Of a DNA stretch of 10,041 nucleotides, positions 1 through 8,074 are shown in pieces (the stretch's first letter is position 1; every line of letters starts with the position of its first letter). The notes below the pieces were generated by a model that saw only the letters and a program-made list of their open reading frames with translations, did no database searches and was not told where the DNA came from. The position numbers were made by a program, and so were the translations under genes. This DNA comes from Lentisphaerota bacterium (GTDB taxonomy: Bacteria > Verrucomicrobiota > Kiritimatiellia > UBA8416 > JAFGIZ01), in NCBI GenBank assembly GCA_016929365.1, contig JAFGIZ010000164.1:1-10041 (forward strand), written 5' to 3'.

Positions 1-378
1 GGTCGCCGGCGCCGGCGCCTCAACGTCCACGCTGCCGGGCAGCACCAGCTTCTGTCCCTCTCGGATCATGTCCGGATTCCGAATCCCGTTCAGGGCCACG
101 ATCTCGGCGACGCTCAGTCCGTACCGCGTCGCGATCACGGACAGCGAGTCGCCCGGCCGGACCGTGTATGTCGTCGTCTCCGCCGGCCATTGCTGCGGCT
201 CCGGCTTCACGGGCACGGGCTCCGGCGCCGCCATCTCTTCCGGTGCCGGCGGCATCAGAGGCGGCTCCGGCGGAGCCGAGGGCCTTACGATGGTCCCGCA
301 TCCCTGAATGATCATGACCCCTGCCACGGCCGCCACGTGCGCCGCCACCACGGCTGTCACTACCAACGCTGTTCTCAT
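1..378 (-). CDS. LysM-domain membrane-anchored protein (partial, runs off the left edge)
   Basis: Only the first 126 codons lie in the window; the frame is still open at base 1, so the C-terminus is unknown. The ATG at 378 overlaps the murD stop as ATGA, and a GGAGG sits 6 bases upstream (385-389), so the start is well supported. Residues 4-24 are hydrophobic and end in IIQGC with Cys27. This could be a lipobox with an unusual Gln at -2, or a plain signal anchor. Residues 33-65 are a Pro/Glu-rich linker. Residues 70-115 form one LysM domain (YTVRPGDSLSVIATRYG, then LNGIRNPDMIREGQKLVLPG). LysM domains bind the GlcNAc-containing glycan of peptidoglycan, so I infer an envelope protein that holds onto the wall. 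Another Pro/Ala-rich linker starts at 117, so further domains may follow. Its place directly after murD suggests co-expression with wall synthesis. The catalytic role, if any, cannot be seen. Confidence 0.88.
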   Translation of the reverse strand, partial: MRTALVVTAVVAAHVAAVAGVMIIQGCGTIVRPSAPPEPPLMPPAPEEMAAPEPVPVKPEPQQWPAETTTYTVRPGDSLSVIATRYGLSVAEIVALNGIRNPDMIREGQKLVLPGSVDVEAPAPAT

Positions 379-1709
379 GCTGCTCCTCCCGTCTTGAGTT
401 CCTTTACGCATGCTGCAAATACCTCTCCGCGTTCTTCGTAGTTTCTAAACTGGTCAAAACTGGCGCACCCCGGCGAAAGGAGTATCGTCTCTCCCGGTTC
501 CGCCTCCCGCCACACGGCCGCAACCGCCGCGGGCAGGCTGCCGCACACCCGGAACGGCACCGCCGACTCCCACGCCCACTGCATCCGCGCCGCACTTTCG
601 CCGATACCATAGACCGTCCGTACCGTTTTGGCCAGCACTTCTTTCAAATCCTCCAGCCCCTCCTCTTTCAGCCGTCCGCCCGCAATCAGACGGGTCCGCC
701 CCGCCGGGCACATCCGCAGCGCCGCCCGCAGGGCCGCCAGGTTCGTGGCCTTGGAGTCGTCGATGAAGGACACGCCGCCGACCGCCGCAATGCGCTGCAT
801 GCGGTGCGGCAGCGGCGTGAAATCCCGGCAAGCCCTGGCCACCAGGTCCGGCTGCACGCCGCAGGCCGTCAGCGCGGCCGTCGCGGCGGCCGCGGTCAGC
901 CCCCACACGGGGTTATCGAATACGGTGCCGCGGAGGGAAACGGGGGCGTCCGCGCCGCGCACCGCGCCGTCCACATAACGATAACGCACCGCCGGCCCCG
1001 TTCCGAACGTCCGGCACTCGGGACCCGCGCCGTTCGCGCCCTCCGGCGCGCCGGCCGACTCCGGAACCACCCTGGTATCGCCGGCCTCCATGCGCTCGAA
1101 CAGGCGCGCTTTCAGCGCCCGGTAGGCCGCCAGGCTCCCATGCCGGTCCAGGTGATCCGGCTGCACGTTCAACAACACGCCGACGCGCGGATGAAACGTC
1201 TCGACCCGTTCGAGCTGAAACGAGCTCACCTCGACAACCATCCAGTCCGGCGGCGTGTCCGCGGCCACCGCCGCGCTCAAGGGCAGCCCATAATTGCCGG
1301 CGCACACGGCCCGGCGCCCCGCCAGGCCCAGCGCCTCGCCGCAGAGCTTGACGCAGGTGCTCTTGCCGTTGGTACCGGTCACCGCCAGCATCGGACAGGC
1401 ACACCGCCGCGCGGCCAGCTCGAGCTCCGCCACAACCGGGACGCCTCCCCCTTCCAGCGCCCGGACCCAGGCGCCGTCGGCGGGGATTCCGGGACTGACC
1501 ACGGCGACGTCAAAGCGGCCCGCCGGCACGTCGCCGCAGCCCAGCCGGACGTGCACGCCCTCCGCCTCCAGCCGCCTGCGGCGCTCCTGCAGCCCGGCCG
1601 TATCCGCGCCGTCAATCACCGTCACATCCGCGCCCTCCCGGCGCAACAGCGCCGCTGCGGCCTGCCCGCTCGCGCCCAGCCCCAGGACCAGTGCCCGTTG
1701 GTCGTGCAT
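375..1709 (-). CDS. murD: UDP-N-acetylmuramoyl-L-alanine--D-glutamate ligase
   Basis: This cytoplasmic Mur ligase adds D-glutamate to UDP-MurNAc-L-Ala using ATP. An N-terminal Rossmann-like domain opens with LVLGLGASG. The ATPase P-loop is GTNGKST (about residues 112-118). Other family motifs are EVSSFQLE (160-167), NVQPDHLDRHGS (181-192), the Lys expected to be carbamylated in AYRALKARLF (about 200), PHRMQ, DDSKATN (317-323) and, near the C-terminus, LSPGCASFDQFRNYEERG. The length, 444 residues, is normal. The start is uncertain by one codon: a GTG at 1712 directly precedes the ATG at 1709. The weak AAGG upstream is 7 bases from the GTG and 10 from the ATG, so both are possible; I prefer the ATG. 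mraY ends about 12 bases upstream. The stop overlaps the LysM gene start as ATGA, which suggests translational coupling. Confidence 0.97.
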   Translation of the reverse strand: MHDQRALVLGLGASGQAAAALLRREGADVTVIDGADTAGLQERRRRLEAEGVHVRLGCGDVPAGRFDVAVVSPGIPADGAWVRALEGGGVPVVAELELAARRCACPMLAVTGTNGKSTCVKLCGEALGLAGRRAVCAGNYGLPLSAAVAADTPPDWMVVEVSSFQLERVETFHPRVGVLLNVQPDHLDRHGSLAAYRALKARLFERMEAGDTRVVPESAGAPEGANGAGPECRTFGTGPAVRYRYVDGAVRGADAPVSLRGTVFDNPVWGLTAAAATAALTACGVQPDLVARACRDFTPLPHRMQRIAAVGGVSFIDDSKATNLAALRAALRMCPAGRTRLIAGGRLKEEGLEDLKEVLAKTVRTVYGIGESAARMQWAWESAVPFRVCGSLPAAVAAVWREAEPGETILLSPGCASFDQFRNYEERGEVFAACVKELKTGGAA

Positions 1710-1721
1710 CACGCGCCGCCC

Positions 1722-2819
1722 TTACCTGATTTTCAACGTCAACACGCCCAGCAGCGCAAAAATAATCGACAGAATCCAGAACCGTACGGTGACCTGCGTC
1801 TCGCTCCATTGCTTCATCTCGAAATGATGATGCAGCGGCGCCATGGCAAAGACCCGCTTGCCCCGCAGCTTGAAAGACACCACCTGCACAATCACGCTCA
1901 CCGCTTCGATGACAAACACCCCGCCCACGATGACCAGCGCGAGTTCCTGCTTGATCACCACGGCGGTCATGGCAATCGCGCCGCCCAGCGCGAGGCTGCC
2001 CGTATCCCCCATGAAGACGCGCGCCGGATGGCAATTATACCACAGGAACCCCAGGCACGCGCCCGCCATGCATCCGCAAAAAACCGCGAGCTCGCCCGCG
2101 CCGCGCACGTACGGCACCAGCAGGTACTCCGCAAACGCCGCGTGCCCCGCCACGTACGCCAGCACGGCGTACGACATGGCCACCGAGCTGCTGCAGCCGA
2201 TGGCCAGCCCGTCCAGCCCGTCCGTCAGGTTCACGGCATTGCTGGCGCCGATCAGCACCACGCCCACGAACAGCGCCGCCCCGGCAAGCCCCAGCCGCGC
2301 GGCGGGCACCTTGATAAACGGGACCATCAGGCTGCGGACGTGGTCGCGCGTTTCGGGCAGCGCCAGCAGGGCGGCCAGCGCCGCCGGCACCCAGAGGATT
2401 TCCAGCAGCAGCTTGACCCGTCCCGGCAACCCGCGGGAATGCCGGCCCGAGATCTTCACCAGGTCGTCCCACAATCCGACCAGCCCCATGTACACGAGCG
2501 TGGCCAGTACCAGCCAGACCAGCGGATTCGTCGGCACGGCCCAGACAAGCGTGGATACGACAATCGCCCCGATAATCAGGATGCCCCCCATCGTGGGCGT
2601 GCCTTCCTTGGAAGAATGCAACAGGTACAAGGGCGGCGCCTCCTCCTTGCGCACGACCTGGCCGAAACGGCAACGCTGCAGCCAGCGGATCACGGGCGGC
2701 CCGGCCAGCACGCAGATCGCGAACGCCGTGCCCGCGCCGCCCACGGTGCGCACCGTAACGTAACGGAACACGCGCAGCGCCGACCATGCTTCCTGGAGGG
2801 TATGCAGGTAGTAGAACAT
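1722..2819 (-). CDS. mraY: phospho-N-acetylmuramoyl-pentapeptide-transferase (MraY)
   Basis: This integral membrane enzyme moves phospho-MurNAc-pentapeptide from UDP onto undecaprenyl phosphate, making lipid I. The protein has 365 residues, is strongly hydrophobic and has the expected series of membrane helices. Diagnostic motifs are KEGTPTMGG (71-79), the aspartate pair WDD (118-119), NAVNLTDGLDGLA (194-206), FMGDTGSLALGG (269-280) and APLHHHFE (327-334). The ATG at 2819 follows a GGAGG with a 10-base spacer. That ribosome site overlaps the last codons of the small ORF ending at 2827. In many dcw clusters mraY directly follows murF; here about 200 bases separate them. Confidence 0.98.
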   Translation of the reverse strand: MFYYLHTLQEAWSALRVFRYVTVRTVGGAGTAFAICVLAGPPVIRWLQRCRFGQVVRKEEAPPLYLLHSSKEGTPTMGGILIIGAIVVSTLVWAVPTNPLVWLVLATLVYMGLVGLWDDLVKISGRHSRGLPGRVKLLLEILWVPAALAALLALPETRDHVRSLMVPFIKVPAARLGLAGAALFVGVVLIGASNAVNLTDGLDGLAIGCSSSVAMSYAVLAYVAGHAAFAEYLLVPYVRGAGELAVFCGCMAGACLGFLWYNCHPARVFMGDTGSLALGGAIAMTAVVIKQELALVIVGGVFVIEAVSVIVQVVSFKLRGKRVFAMAPLHHHFEMKQWSETQVTVRFWILSIIFALLGVLTLKIR

Positions 2820-2826
2820 GCGCGTT

Positions 2827-3036
2827 TTACCTCCGCCCGCCGTCGTCTTCGCCGCCCCACAGCATCAGCGCGGGCGGATCGCCGTTCGGCATCACCGGCG
2901 AGGCGAAGGGGCTTTCCCGCCCGGATCCGGCGCGGCCCGGCCGTACGGCTTCGTTTCCGCGCCTGCCGTACTCCGCCCCGGCACGGCGGCCGGGCTGCCC
3001 GGCTTCCTGTCTGACCGTCCAGCTATCTGGATTCAT
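2827..3036 (-). CDS. small hypothetical protein between murF and mraY
   Basis: I do not recognise this 69-residue frame. It is rich in Gly, Arg and Pro, has no hydrophobic segment or signal peptide, and is probably disordered; near the C-terminus is a short patch, PPALMLWGGEDD. Support for real translation comes from its setting. The ATG at 3036 has a strong TAAGGAG 8 bases upstream (3045-3051), better than several of the enzyme genes. It overlaps the end of murF by 14 bases, and its TAA lies 7 bases before mraY, next to the mraY ribosome site. By my count about 80% of its third codon positions are G or C. Against it, GC-rich DNA easily keeps such frames open and the composition is low-complexity. 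It could be a short coupling peptide that carries ribosomes from murF to mraY, or an unstructured division-related protein; both are guesses. Confidence 0.5.
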   Translation of the reverse strand: MNPDSWTVRQEAGQPGRRAGAEYGRRGNEAVRPGRAGSGRESPFASPVMPNGDPPALMLWGGEDDGGRR

Positions 3037-4417
3037 GGTTCCCGCTCCTTAAACGTACAAACTGTTCGACAACCTCTTCCAGTCGCATTCCCCGCGAGCC
3101 CTTCACCAGCACCGCGTCCCCCGGCGCAGCCCGTTCCGCCAGCCGCGCCGCGGCGTCGGCGTTGTCCGCGCAACGGTCGACCGCCGCCCGCGGCATACCG
3201 GCTTGCTCCGCCCCGTCGGCAATCAGCCCGCCCAGCGGGCCGACAACGATCAATCCCGCCCACGCGCCGTGCGCCGCAATCGCACCGCCCAGGGCAACGT
3301 GCGCCTCCGCCTCCTGCCGCCCCAACTCGAGCATCCCGCCCAGCACCAGCCGGCGCCGGCCCCGCACGGGCTCCCGCGCAAACGCCTCCACCGCCGCCCG
3401 CATACTGGCGGGATTGGCATTGTAGGCGTCGTTGATCACCCGAACCCCCCCCGCCTCGCAAATCTCCCAGCGCAGGGGCGCCCCCCGGTATGCCCCCAGC
3501 GCTTCGCGCACGGCGTCCCAGTCGATGCCGTACTCCCGCGCCGTCGCCGCGGCCAGCAGAACGTTCGCGGCCATGTGGGGTCCCGGCGGTATCGCGCCGA
3601 CGCGCACCGGCGCGCGGGCGCCGGGCTCCCGCACCGCCAGCCCCCCCGCCGGTTCCGTTTCGCCCGTGTAATCCGCCCCGGCCGCCCCCAGGGCGGCCGT
3701 CACCACGCGGCAACCCGCCCGCGACCGCAGAATGTCCACGAACCCCCCGTCCGCATTCAGGACCGCCGTGCCGTCTTCCGGCAGGCAGGCGGGCAACGCG
3801 CCCTTCTCCCCGGCCACGGCCGCTTCCGTGCCGAAAAACTCGAGATGCGACGGTCCGATGTTGGTCACCACCCCCCAATCCGGCTCCAACACGCGGCATA
3901 ACTCCTCGATTTCACCCGGATGATTGGTGCCGATCTCGAAGACTCCCGCCTCCGCATCGGGCTCCATCTCCAGCACGCTCAGCGAGACGCCCACGGCATT
4001 GTTCCAGTTACCCCGGGTCCGGGCCGCCGCGACCCGCCGCGCCAGCATGTCTGCGAGCAGTTCCTTGACCGTCGTCTTCCCCGCGCTCCCGGTGACCGCC
4101 ACGATCCGCGGGGCCACCTTGCGCCGGTAGCCGCGCGCCATCGCTTTCAGCGCGACGCGCGTATCCGGAACCAGCAGGAGCGGTCCCATCCCGCCCCCGG
4201 CCTCCTCCCGCTCCACGACCGCGCCGCCCGCCACCTGGCGGAACGCCTCTTCGACAAACGCGTGCCCGTCGTAACGCTCGCCCTTGAGCGCCACGTACAA
4301 CGCATCCGGATGCAGTGTGCGGGTATCGTGGCTGACCCCCTCAAATCCCTCGGGCGGCCGGCCCCGCCACACCCCGCCCGTCCACCGGGCCAGTTCCTCT
4401 GCCGTAAAACGCGCCAC
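3023..4417 (-). CDS. murF: UDP-N-acetylmuramoyl-tripeptide--D-alanyl-D-alanine ligase
   Basis: This cytoplasmic Mur ligase adds D-Ala-D-Ala to the UDP-MurNAc tripeptide, giving the pentapeptide used by MraY. Motifs in order are the N-terminal substrate-binding segment with SHDTRTL (29-35), the P-loop TGSAGKTT (109-116), GNWNN (136-140), EIGTNHPGEI (161-170), TNIGPSHLEFFG (185-196), the carbamyl-lysine region AGEKG, NDAYNANPASM (329-339), LGGMLELG (359-366) and VLVKGSRGMRLEEV (436-449). The length, 464 residues, is normal. Translation starts at GTG 4417, 4 bases after the murE stop; an AAAGG 7 bases upstream supports this start and no better ATG is near. The usual GxHN motif reads GPHMAAN here, a mild variation. 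The 3' end overlaps the small ORF that starts at 3036. Confidence 0.97.
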   Translation of the reverse strand: MARFTAEELARWTGGVWRGRPPEGFEGVSHDTRTLHPDALYVALKGERYDGHAFVEEAFRQVAGGAVVEREEAGGGMGPLLLVPDTRVALKAMARGYRRKVAPRIVAVTGSAGKTTVKELLADMLARRVAAARTRGNWNNAVGVSLSVLEMEPDAEAGVFEIGTNHPGEIEELCRVLEPDWGVVTNIGPSHLEFFGTEAAVAGEKGALPACLPEDGTAVLNADGGFVDILRSRAGCRVVTAALGAAGADYTGETEPAGGLAVREPGARAPVRVGAIPPGPHMAANVLLAAATAREYGIDWDAVREALGAYRGAPLRWEICEAGGVRVINDAYNANPASMRAAVEAFAREPVRGRRRLVLGGMLELGRQEAEAHVALGGAIAAHGAWAGLIVVGPLGGLIADGAEQAGMPRAAVDRCADNADAAARLAERAAPGDAVLVKGSRGMRLEEVVEQFVRLRSGNHESR

Positions 4418-4421
4418 GCCG

Positions 4422-5888
4422 TTACCTTTTTGCCCAGGCCGTCACGATCTGCCGGTCGTCGAACGGCACCGTCTTGTTCGCACATTCCTGGAAGGTTTCA
4501 TGGCCCTTGCCGGCCACCAGGACCGCATCGCCCGCCTCCGCCAGCGTCAGCGCCCGCTCAATCGCGGCGCGGCGGTCCGCGATCGCCTCGCAGCGACCCG
4601 CGTCCGTGAAACCCGCCCGGATCGCATCGATAATGGCCGCGGGGTTTTCGGAGCGCGGATTGTCCGACGTCACAATGCTCACATCCGCAAGCCGTTCCGC
4701 CACGCGGCCCATAATCGGCCGCTTGCTGCGGTCCCGGTCCCCGCCGCAGCCGAAGACGACAAGCAGACGGTTCGGCGTAATCTCGCGCAGTGTCGTCAGC
4801 ACGTGTTCCAGCGCGTCGTCGGTATGCGCATAATCGACAAAGACCTGGAACGGCCGTCCCGTCTCCACCGGCTCGAGCCGTCCGGGCACACGTTTCATTT
4901 CGGACAAGGCGGCCGCCGTCAGCTCGGGTGCGACGCCCAGGCTCCCGCAGACCGCGAAGGCCGCCAGGGCATTGCACAGGTTGAACCGGCCCAGCAGCCG
5001 GATGTGGGCCGGCGTCGCGCCCCACGGCGACACGACGCGAAACGCGCTGCCTTCGGAAGACAAGCGCACATCCTCGGCGCGCACGTCGGCGCCCGCCTCC
5101 AGCCCGTAGGTCAGCCGGTCCGCCCGGAGCCACGGCACCGCCGCGAGGCGGCGGCCCCACTCGTGGTCGGTATGCATGACGGCCGCGGCCGCGCCCTTTG
5201 CGCCGCGTCCCAGGCCGCGGAACAACAGGCTTTTGGCTTCGAAGTACGCCTCCATGGTGCCGTGATAATCCAGGTGGTCCCGCGTCAGGTTGGTAAACAC
5301 CGCGCAATCGAAATCCACGCCCTCGGTCCGTTTCTGGACCAGCGCGTGCGAAGACACCTCCATCACCGCGCAGGCGCAGCCTGCGGCCGTCATCTGCGCC
5401 AGCAGCCCCTGCAACTCGGGCGCCTCCGGGGTGGTGCGCGCCGCGGGGATTTCCCGGCGCCCGACGGCGTACTCCACCGTGGTCAAAAGTCCCGGCCGCC
5501 GTCCGTCCGCCCGCAGCACGTCGCGAATCATGTACGCCACCGTGGTTTTCCCGTTGGTCCCGGTGATCCCCGTCATGTGCAGCTCGCGGGACGGATACCC
5601 GTGGAACGCCGCGGCCAGGCGCGCCACCGCGGCCCGCGCGTCTGCGACCCGCACCACGCTGACCGGCAGGTGGGCCGGCGCCGTCGATTCGGTCACCACC
5701 GCGGCGGCCCCGCGCTTGACCGCGTCCTCCGCATAAGACCAGCCGTCAACGTGCGCGCCCGGGAGCGCGGCGAACAGGTATCCGGGCCGCACCTGGCGCG
5801 AGTCGCAAGCGATGCCGTTGACCGCTGCGTTCCGCGGACCGTCGACCGCGGTGACAGCCGCATCTTTCAGAAGCGCGTCCAGTTTCAC
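4422..5888 (-). CDS. murE: UDP-N-acetylmuramoyl-L-alanyl-D-glutamate--2,6-diaminopimelate ligase
   Basis: This cytoplasmic Mur ligase adds the third residue of the stem peptide. Visible motifs are the N-terminal CDSRQVRPG (28-36), P-loop TGTNGKTT (109-116), RTTPEAPEL (151-159), MEVSSHAL (176-183), TNLTRDHLDYHGT (199-211), the expected carbamyl-lysine in EAKSLLFRG (Lys219), VPGRLEPV (334-341), DYAHTDDALE (352-361), GCGGDRDRSKRP (380-391), SDNPRSENP (408-416) and AGKGHETFQ (459-467). In this family DNPR with its arginine marks meso-diaminopimelate as substrate rather than lysine, so the wall is predicted to be DAP type. The 488-residue length is usual. It starts at GTG 5888 with a GGAGG just upstream (about 4-base spacer). 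It lies 42 bases after ftsI, the second-longest gap inside the operon, and 4 bases before murF. Confidence 0.97.
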   Translation of the reverse strand: MKLDALLKDAAVTAVDGPRNAAVNGIACDSRQVRPGYLFAALPGAHVDGWSYAEDAVKRGAAAVVTESTAPAHLPVSVVRVADARAAVARLAAAFHGYPSRELHMTGITGTNGKTTVAYMIRDVLRADGRRPGLLTTVEYAVGRREIPAARTTPEAPELQGLLAQMTAAGCACAVMEVSSHALVQKRTEGVDFDCAVFTNLTRDHLDYHGTMEAYFEAKSLLFRGLGRGAKGAAAAVMHTDHEWGRRLAAVPWLRADRLTYGLEAGADVRAEDVRLSSEGSAFRVVSPWGATPAHIRLLGRFNLCNALAAFAVCGSLGVAPELTAAALSEMKRVPGRLEPVETGRPFQVFVDYAHTDDALEHVLTTLREITPNRLLVVFGCGGDRDRSKRPIMGRVAERLADVSIVTSDNPRSENPAAIIDAIRAGFTDAGRCEAIADRRAAIERALTLAEAGDAVLVAGKGHETFQECANKTVPFDDRQIVTAWAKR

Positions 5889-5930
5889 GACCCCTCCCCA
5901 AACGGCGGCGCGCGAACGCGGGGAAACCCC

Positions 5931-7691
5931 TCAGCCGTTTTCCCCGCCCGCCCGCTCTTCCCGGTTCACGGTTACGAGAGACCGGCGCTCCCGGGCCGGC
6001 GGCAGGCCCAGGTAGCGCGCGGTCTCGGCGGCAATGGTCGCAAACGCCGGCGCCGCGACGCGGCCGCCCGTGTGCTGCGGCTGCGGTTCGTCCACCACCA
6101 CGATCGCGGCGATCTCCGGTTTGTCCGCGGGCACGAATCCGGCAAACGAGGCTATGTAGGCCGTGCTGGAATAGCCGCCCGCCACCGGCTTCTGCGCGGT
6201 GCCCGTCTTGCCGGCCACCGTGTAGCCGGGCACGCGGGCGCGCCAGCCCGTGCCGCCCTCCTCGGTAACGCGGTACATCAGGGCGCGCATCAGCCGCGCC
6301 GTCTCCGGCCGGATCGGCCGCGACAACACCCGCGGCTCCGTCCGCGCCAGGACCACCCCGCCCGGCCGGCGCACGGACGCCACGCAGTACGGGCGCATCA
6401 GGCACCCGTCATTCGCGATCGCCGCCACCACGCCCAGCATCTGCAAGGCCGTCACGGCCACCCCCTGCCCGATCCCGATGCGCGAGGCGCTGACCGCACT
6501 CCAGCTCGAGACCGGATGCAGGATGCCGTGTTCCTCGCCCGGCAGATCGATCTCCAGCGGCCCGCCCAGTCCGAAATCCCGCAGGTAGCGGTACAGGGTC
6601 TCTTCCCGGAGCGTCAGTGCGACTTTCGCCGTGAGAATGTTGCTCGATTTCTTGAGCCCGTCCGCCAGCGTCAGGCGCGGAAACGCCTTGTAATCGTGCA
6701 GGACGTGGTTGCCATACCACCAGGCGCCGTTCTCGCAGTCGAAAACGCTGTCCGGATGCACCGTGCCCTCGTTCAACGCCGCAGCAATGGTGGCGACTTT
6801 GAGGGTCGAACCCGGCTCGTAAACGTAGGCGATCGCCCGGTTCTTGAAGGGATCCTGCGAGTCCACCTCGTTGAACCGGTTCGGATCGAATGCCGGCCGG
6901 CTCGCCATCGCCAGGATTTCGCCCGTCGACACCCGCTGGACGATGGCCCAGGCCCCCTTCGCCGCATGCTCCTCCATGACCCCGTCAAGCGCCTTTTCCA
7001 CCGCATACTGGATGTTTTGATCCAGCGTCAACCGCACATCCGCGCCGGCGACGGAGGGAATGTAGCGGTCGCGCCGGTTGTAGAGCTCCTGCCGCAGCGC
7101 GTTCTTGCGGCTGACCAGCAGGCCCGGGCAGCCTTTCAGATACTCGTGCATGCTCAACTCCACGCCCCCGCCCGGAACGTTCTCGTGGTTGACAAAACCC
7201 AGCACGTGACACATGAAGCGGCCCTGGGGGTAATAGCGCAGCCGGGCATCCTCGAAGAACACGCCCGGGAGATCTTCCCGGCGGAGCGCCCCGAGCTCCT
7301 CGACCGGGACATACCGCTTGATGCGCGTGTAAGACGCCTCCGGCCGGTTCAGGCGCACGGCCACGCTGTCCGTCGGCAGGTCCAGGTGTTCGGCCAGGAC
7401 CGACGCCGTGCGGACCACGGCGTCCGCCGCCACAACCCGTTCGGGCTCGGCGCAGACGTGTTTGACCGTCCGGTCCACCGCCAGGATGTTCTGTTCGCCC
7501 CGGCAGTCCACGATCGTGCCCCGCCGCACCGGCAGGGATTCCTGCCAGCGGCGGTTGGCTTCGACCGAGCGGCGCAGGGCCTCATGCGGCCCCAGATGCA
7601 AAAAGGCCAGGCGGAAGCCCAGCCCCGTCATGGCCAGCAGAAGCGCGACCGCGCTCACCGCCAGGCGAGTCATCACGCTGCGTTCGGACAT
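5931..7691 (-). CDS. ftsI: division-type transpeptidase, class B penicillin-binding protein (FtsI/PBP3)
   Basis: This membrane-anchored transpeptidase crosslinks peptidoglycan at the septum. Residues 7-31 form one N-terminal transmembrane anchor. The N-terminal dimerisation (pedestal) domain begins with RRGTIVDCRGEQNILAVD (56-73). The transpeptidase domain has the three catalytic motifs: STLK with the nucleophile Ser295 and Lys298 (YEPGSTLKVAT), SSN at 349-351 and KTGT at 495-498. There is no PASTA domain; the protein ends at residue 586 with a short charged tail. The frame is open further upstream, but the start at ATG 7691 is best because it overlaps the ftsL stop as TGATG and puts the membrane anchor at the N-terminus. 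The position between ftsL and murE is the standard one for ftsI. A spoVD-type or elongation PBP2 role is less likely given this context. Confidence 0.95.
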   Translation of the reverse strand: MSERSVMTRLAVSAVALLLAMTGLGFRLAFLHLGPHEALRRSVEANRRWQESLPVRRGTIVDCRGEQNILAVDRTVKHVCAEPERVVAADAVVRTASVLAEHLDLPTDSVAVRLNRPEASYTRIKRYVPVEELGALRREDLPGVFFEDARLRYYPQGRFMCHVLGFVNHENVPGGGVELSMHEYLKGCPGLLVSRKNALRQELYNRRDRYIPSVAGADVRLTLDQNIQYAVEKALDGVMEEHAAKGAWAIVQRVSTGEILAMASRPAFDPNRFNEVDSQDPFKNRAIAYVYEPGSTLKVATIAAALNEGTVHPDSVFDCENGAWWYGNHVLHDYKAFPRLTLADGLKKSSNILTAKVALTLREETLYRYLRDFGLGGPLEIDLPGEEHGILHPVSSWSAVSASRIGIGQGVAVTALQMLGVVAAIANDGCLMRPYCVASVRRPGGVVLARTEPRVLSRPIRPETARLMRALMYRVTEEGGTGWRARVPGYTVAGKTGTAQKPVAGGYSSTAYIASFAGFVPADKPEIAAIVVVDEPQPQHTGGRVAAPAFATIAAETARYLGLPPARERRSLVTVNREERAGGENG

Positions 7692-8074
7692 CAGGGCGTA
7701 CGCTCCCAGACGGGCCGGAAGGCATACGCGTTCCGGTCCGTTTCCGGCGTGTCGGCGGGCGCCAGGTCCCGGGGACTCAGTCGCACGATCTGCGTTTGCG
7801 CGGGCCACGTCATGTCCAGGCCGCAGCGCTTCAGCGCGCGCTCCATGCCGCGCGGCGACTTCATCTGCGCCCACTTGTACGCTTCGTTGCACAGCTTTTC
7901 GACCAGCTGCAGATGTTCGTGCTCCAGCACCTTGAGATCCCGGCCCAGCGCCGCCTGGCGGCACCCCAGCCAGATATGGCCCAGCGCGGCAAAGGCGGCC
8001 GCAAAAACGAGCACAATGTACGGCACGGGAACAATGAACCCGCGGCTGTTCTTTTTCCGGTTCCCACGTTTCAT
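7691..8074 (-). CDS. ftsL: FtsL-like cell division protein
   Basis: This 127-residue bitopic protein has a basic cytoplasmic N-terminus (MKRGNRKKNSRG), one transmembrane helix (about 14-37) and then a helical stretch likely to form a coiled coil (about 40-68). The downstream segment MKSPRGMERALKRCGLDMTW, followed by PAQTQIVRL, resembles the pattern after the coiled coil in FtsL-type proteins. A Pro/acidic tail of about 25 residues follows. FtsL works with FtsB and FtsQ to activate the FtsW-FtsI septal synthase. Sequence similarity in this family is poor, so the name rests on topology, size and its place between rsmH and ftsI. The ATG at 8074 overlaps the rsmH stop as ATGA and has AAAGGA 7 bases upstream. 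A much longer frame in this phase runs back into rsmH but is antisense-free noise there. Confidence 0.85.
   Translation of the reverse strand: MKRGNRKKNSRGFIVPVPYIVLVFAAAFAALGHIWLGCRQAALGRDLKVLEHEHLQLVEKLCNEAYKWAQMKSPRGMERALKRCGLDMTWPAQTQIVRLSPRDLAPADTPETDRNAYAFRPVWERTP

Noticed and set aside
804..3014. A plus-strand frame of about 736 codons opposite murD and mraY.
   Set aside because: Same reason: antisense to well-supported genes, with low-complexity His/Arg/Gln-rich composition and no domain.
5889..5930. Small hairpins (GGGG/CCCC and CGCG-TTCG-CGCG) between ftsI and murE as a terminator.
   Set aside because: There is no T-run and the stems are only 4 base pairs, so termination inside the operon is not supported.
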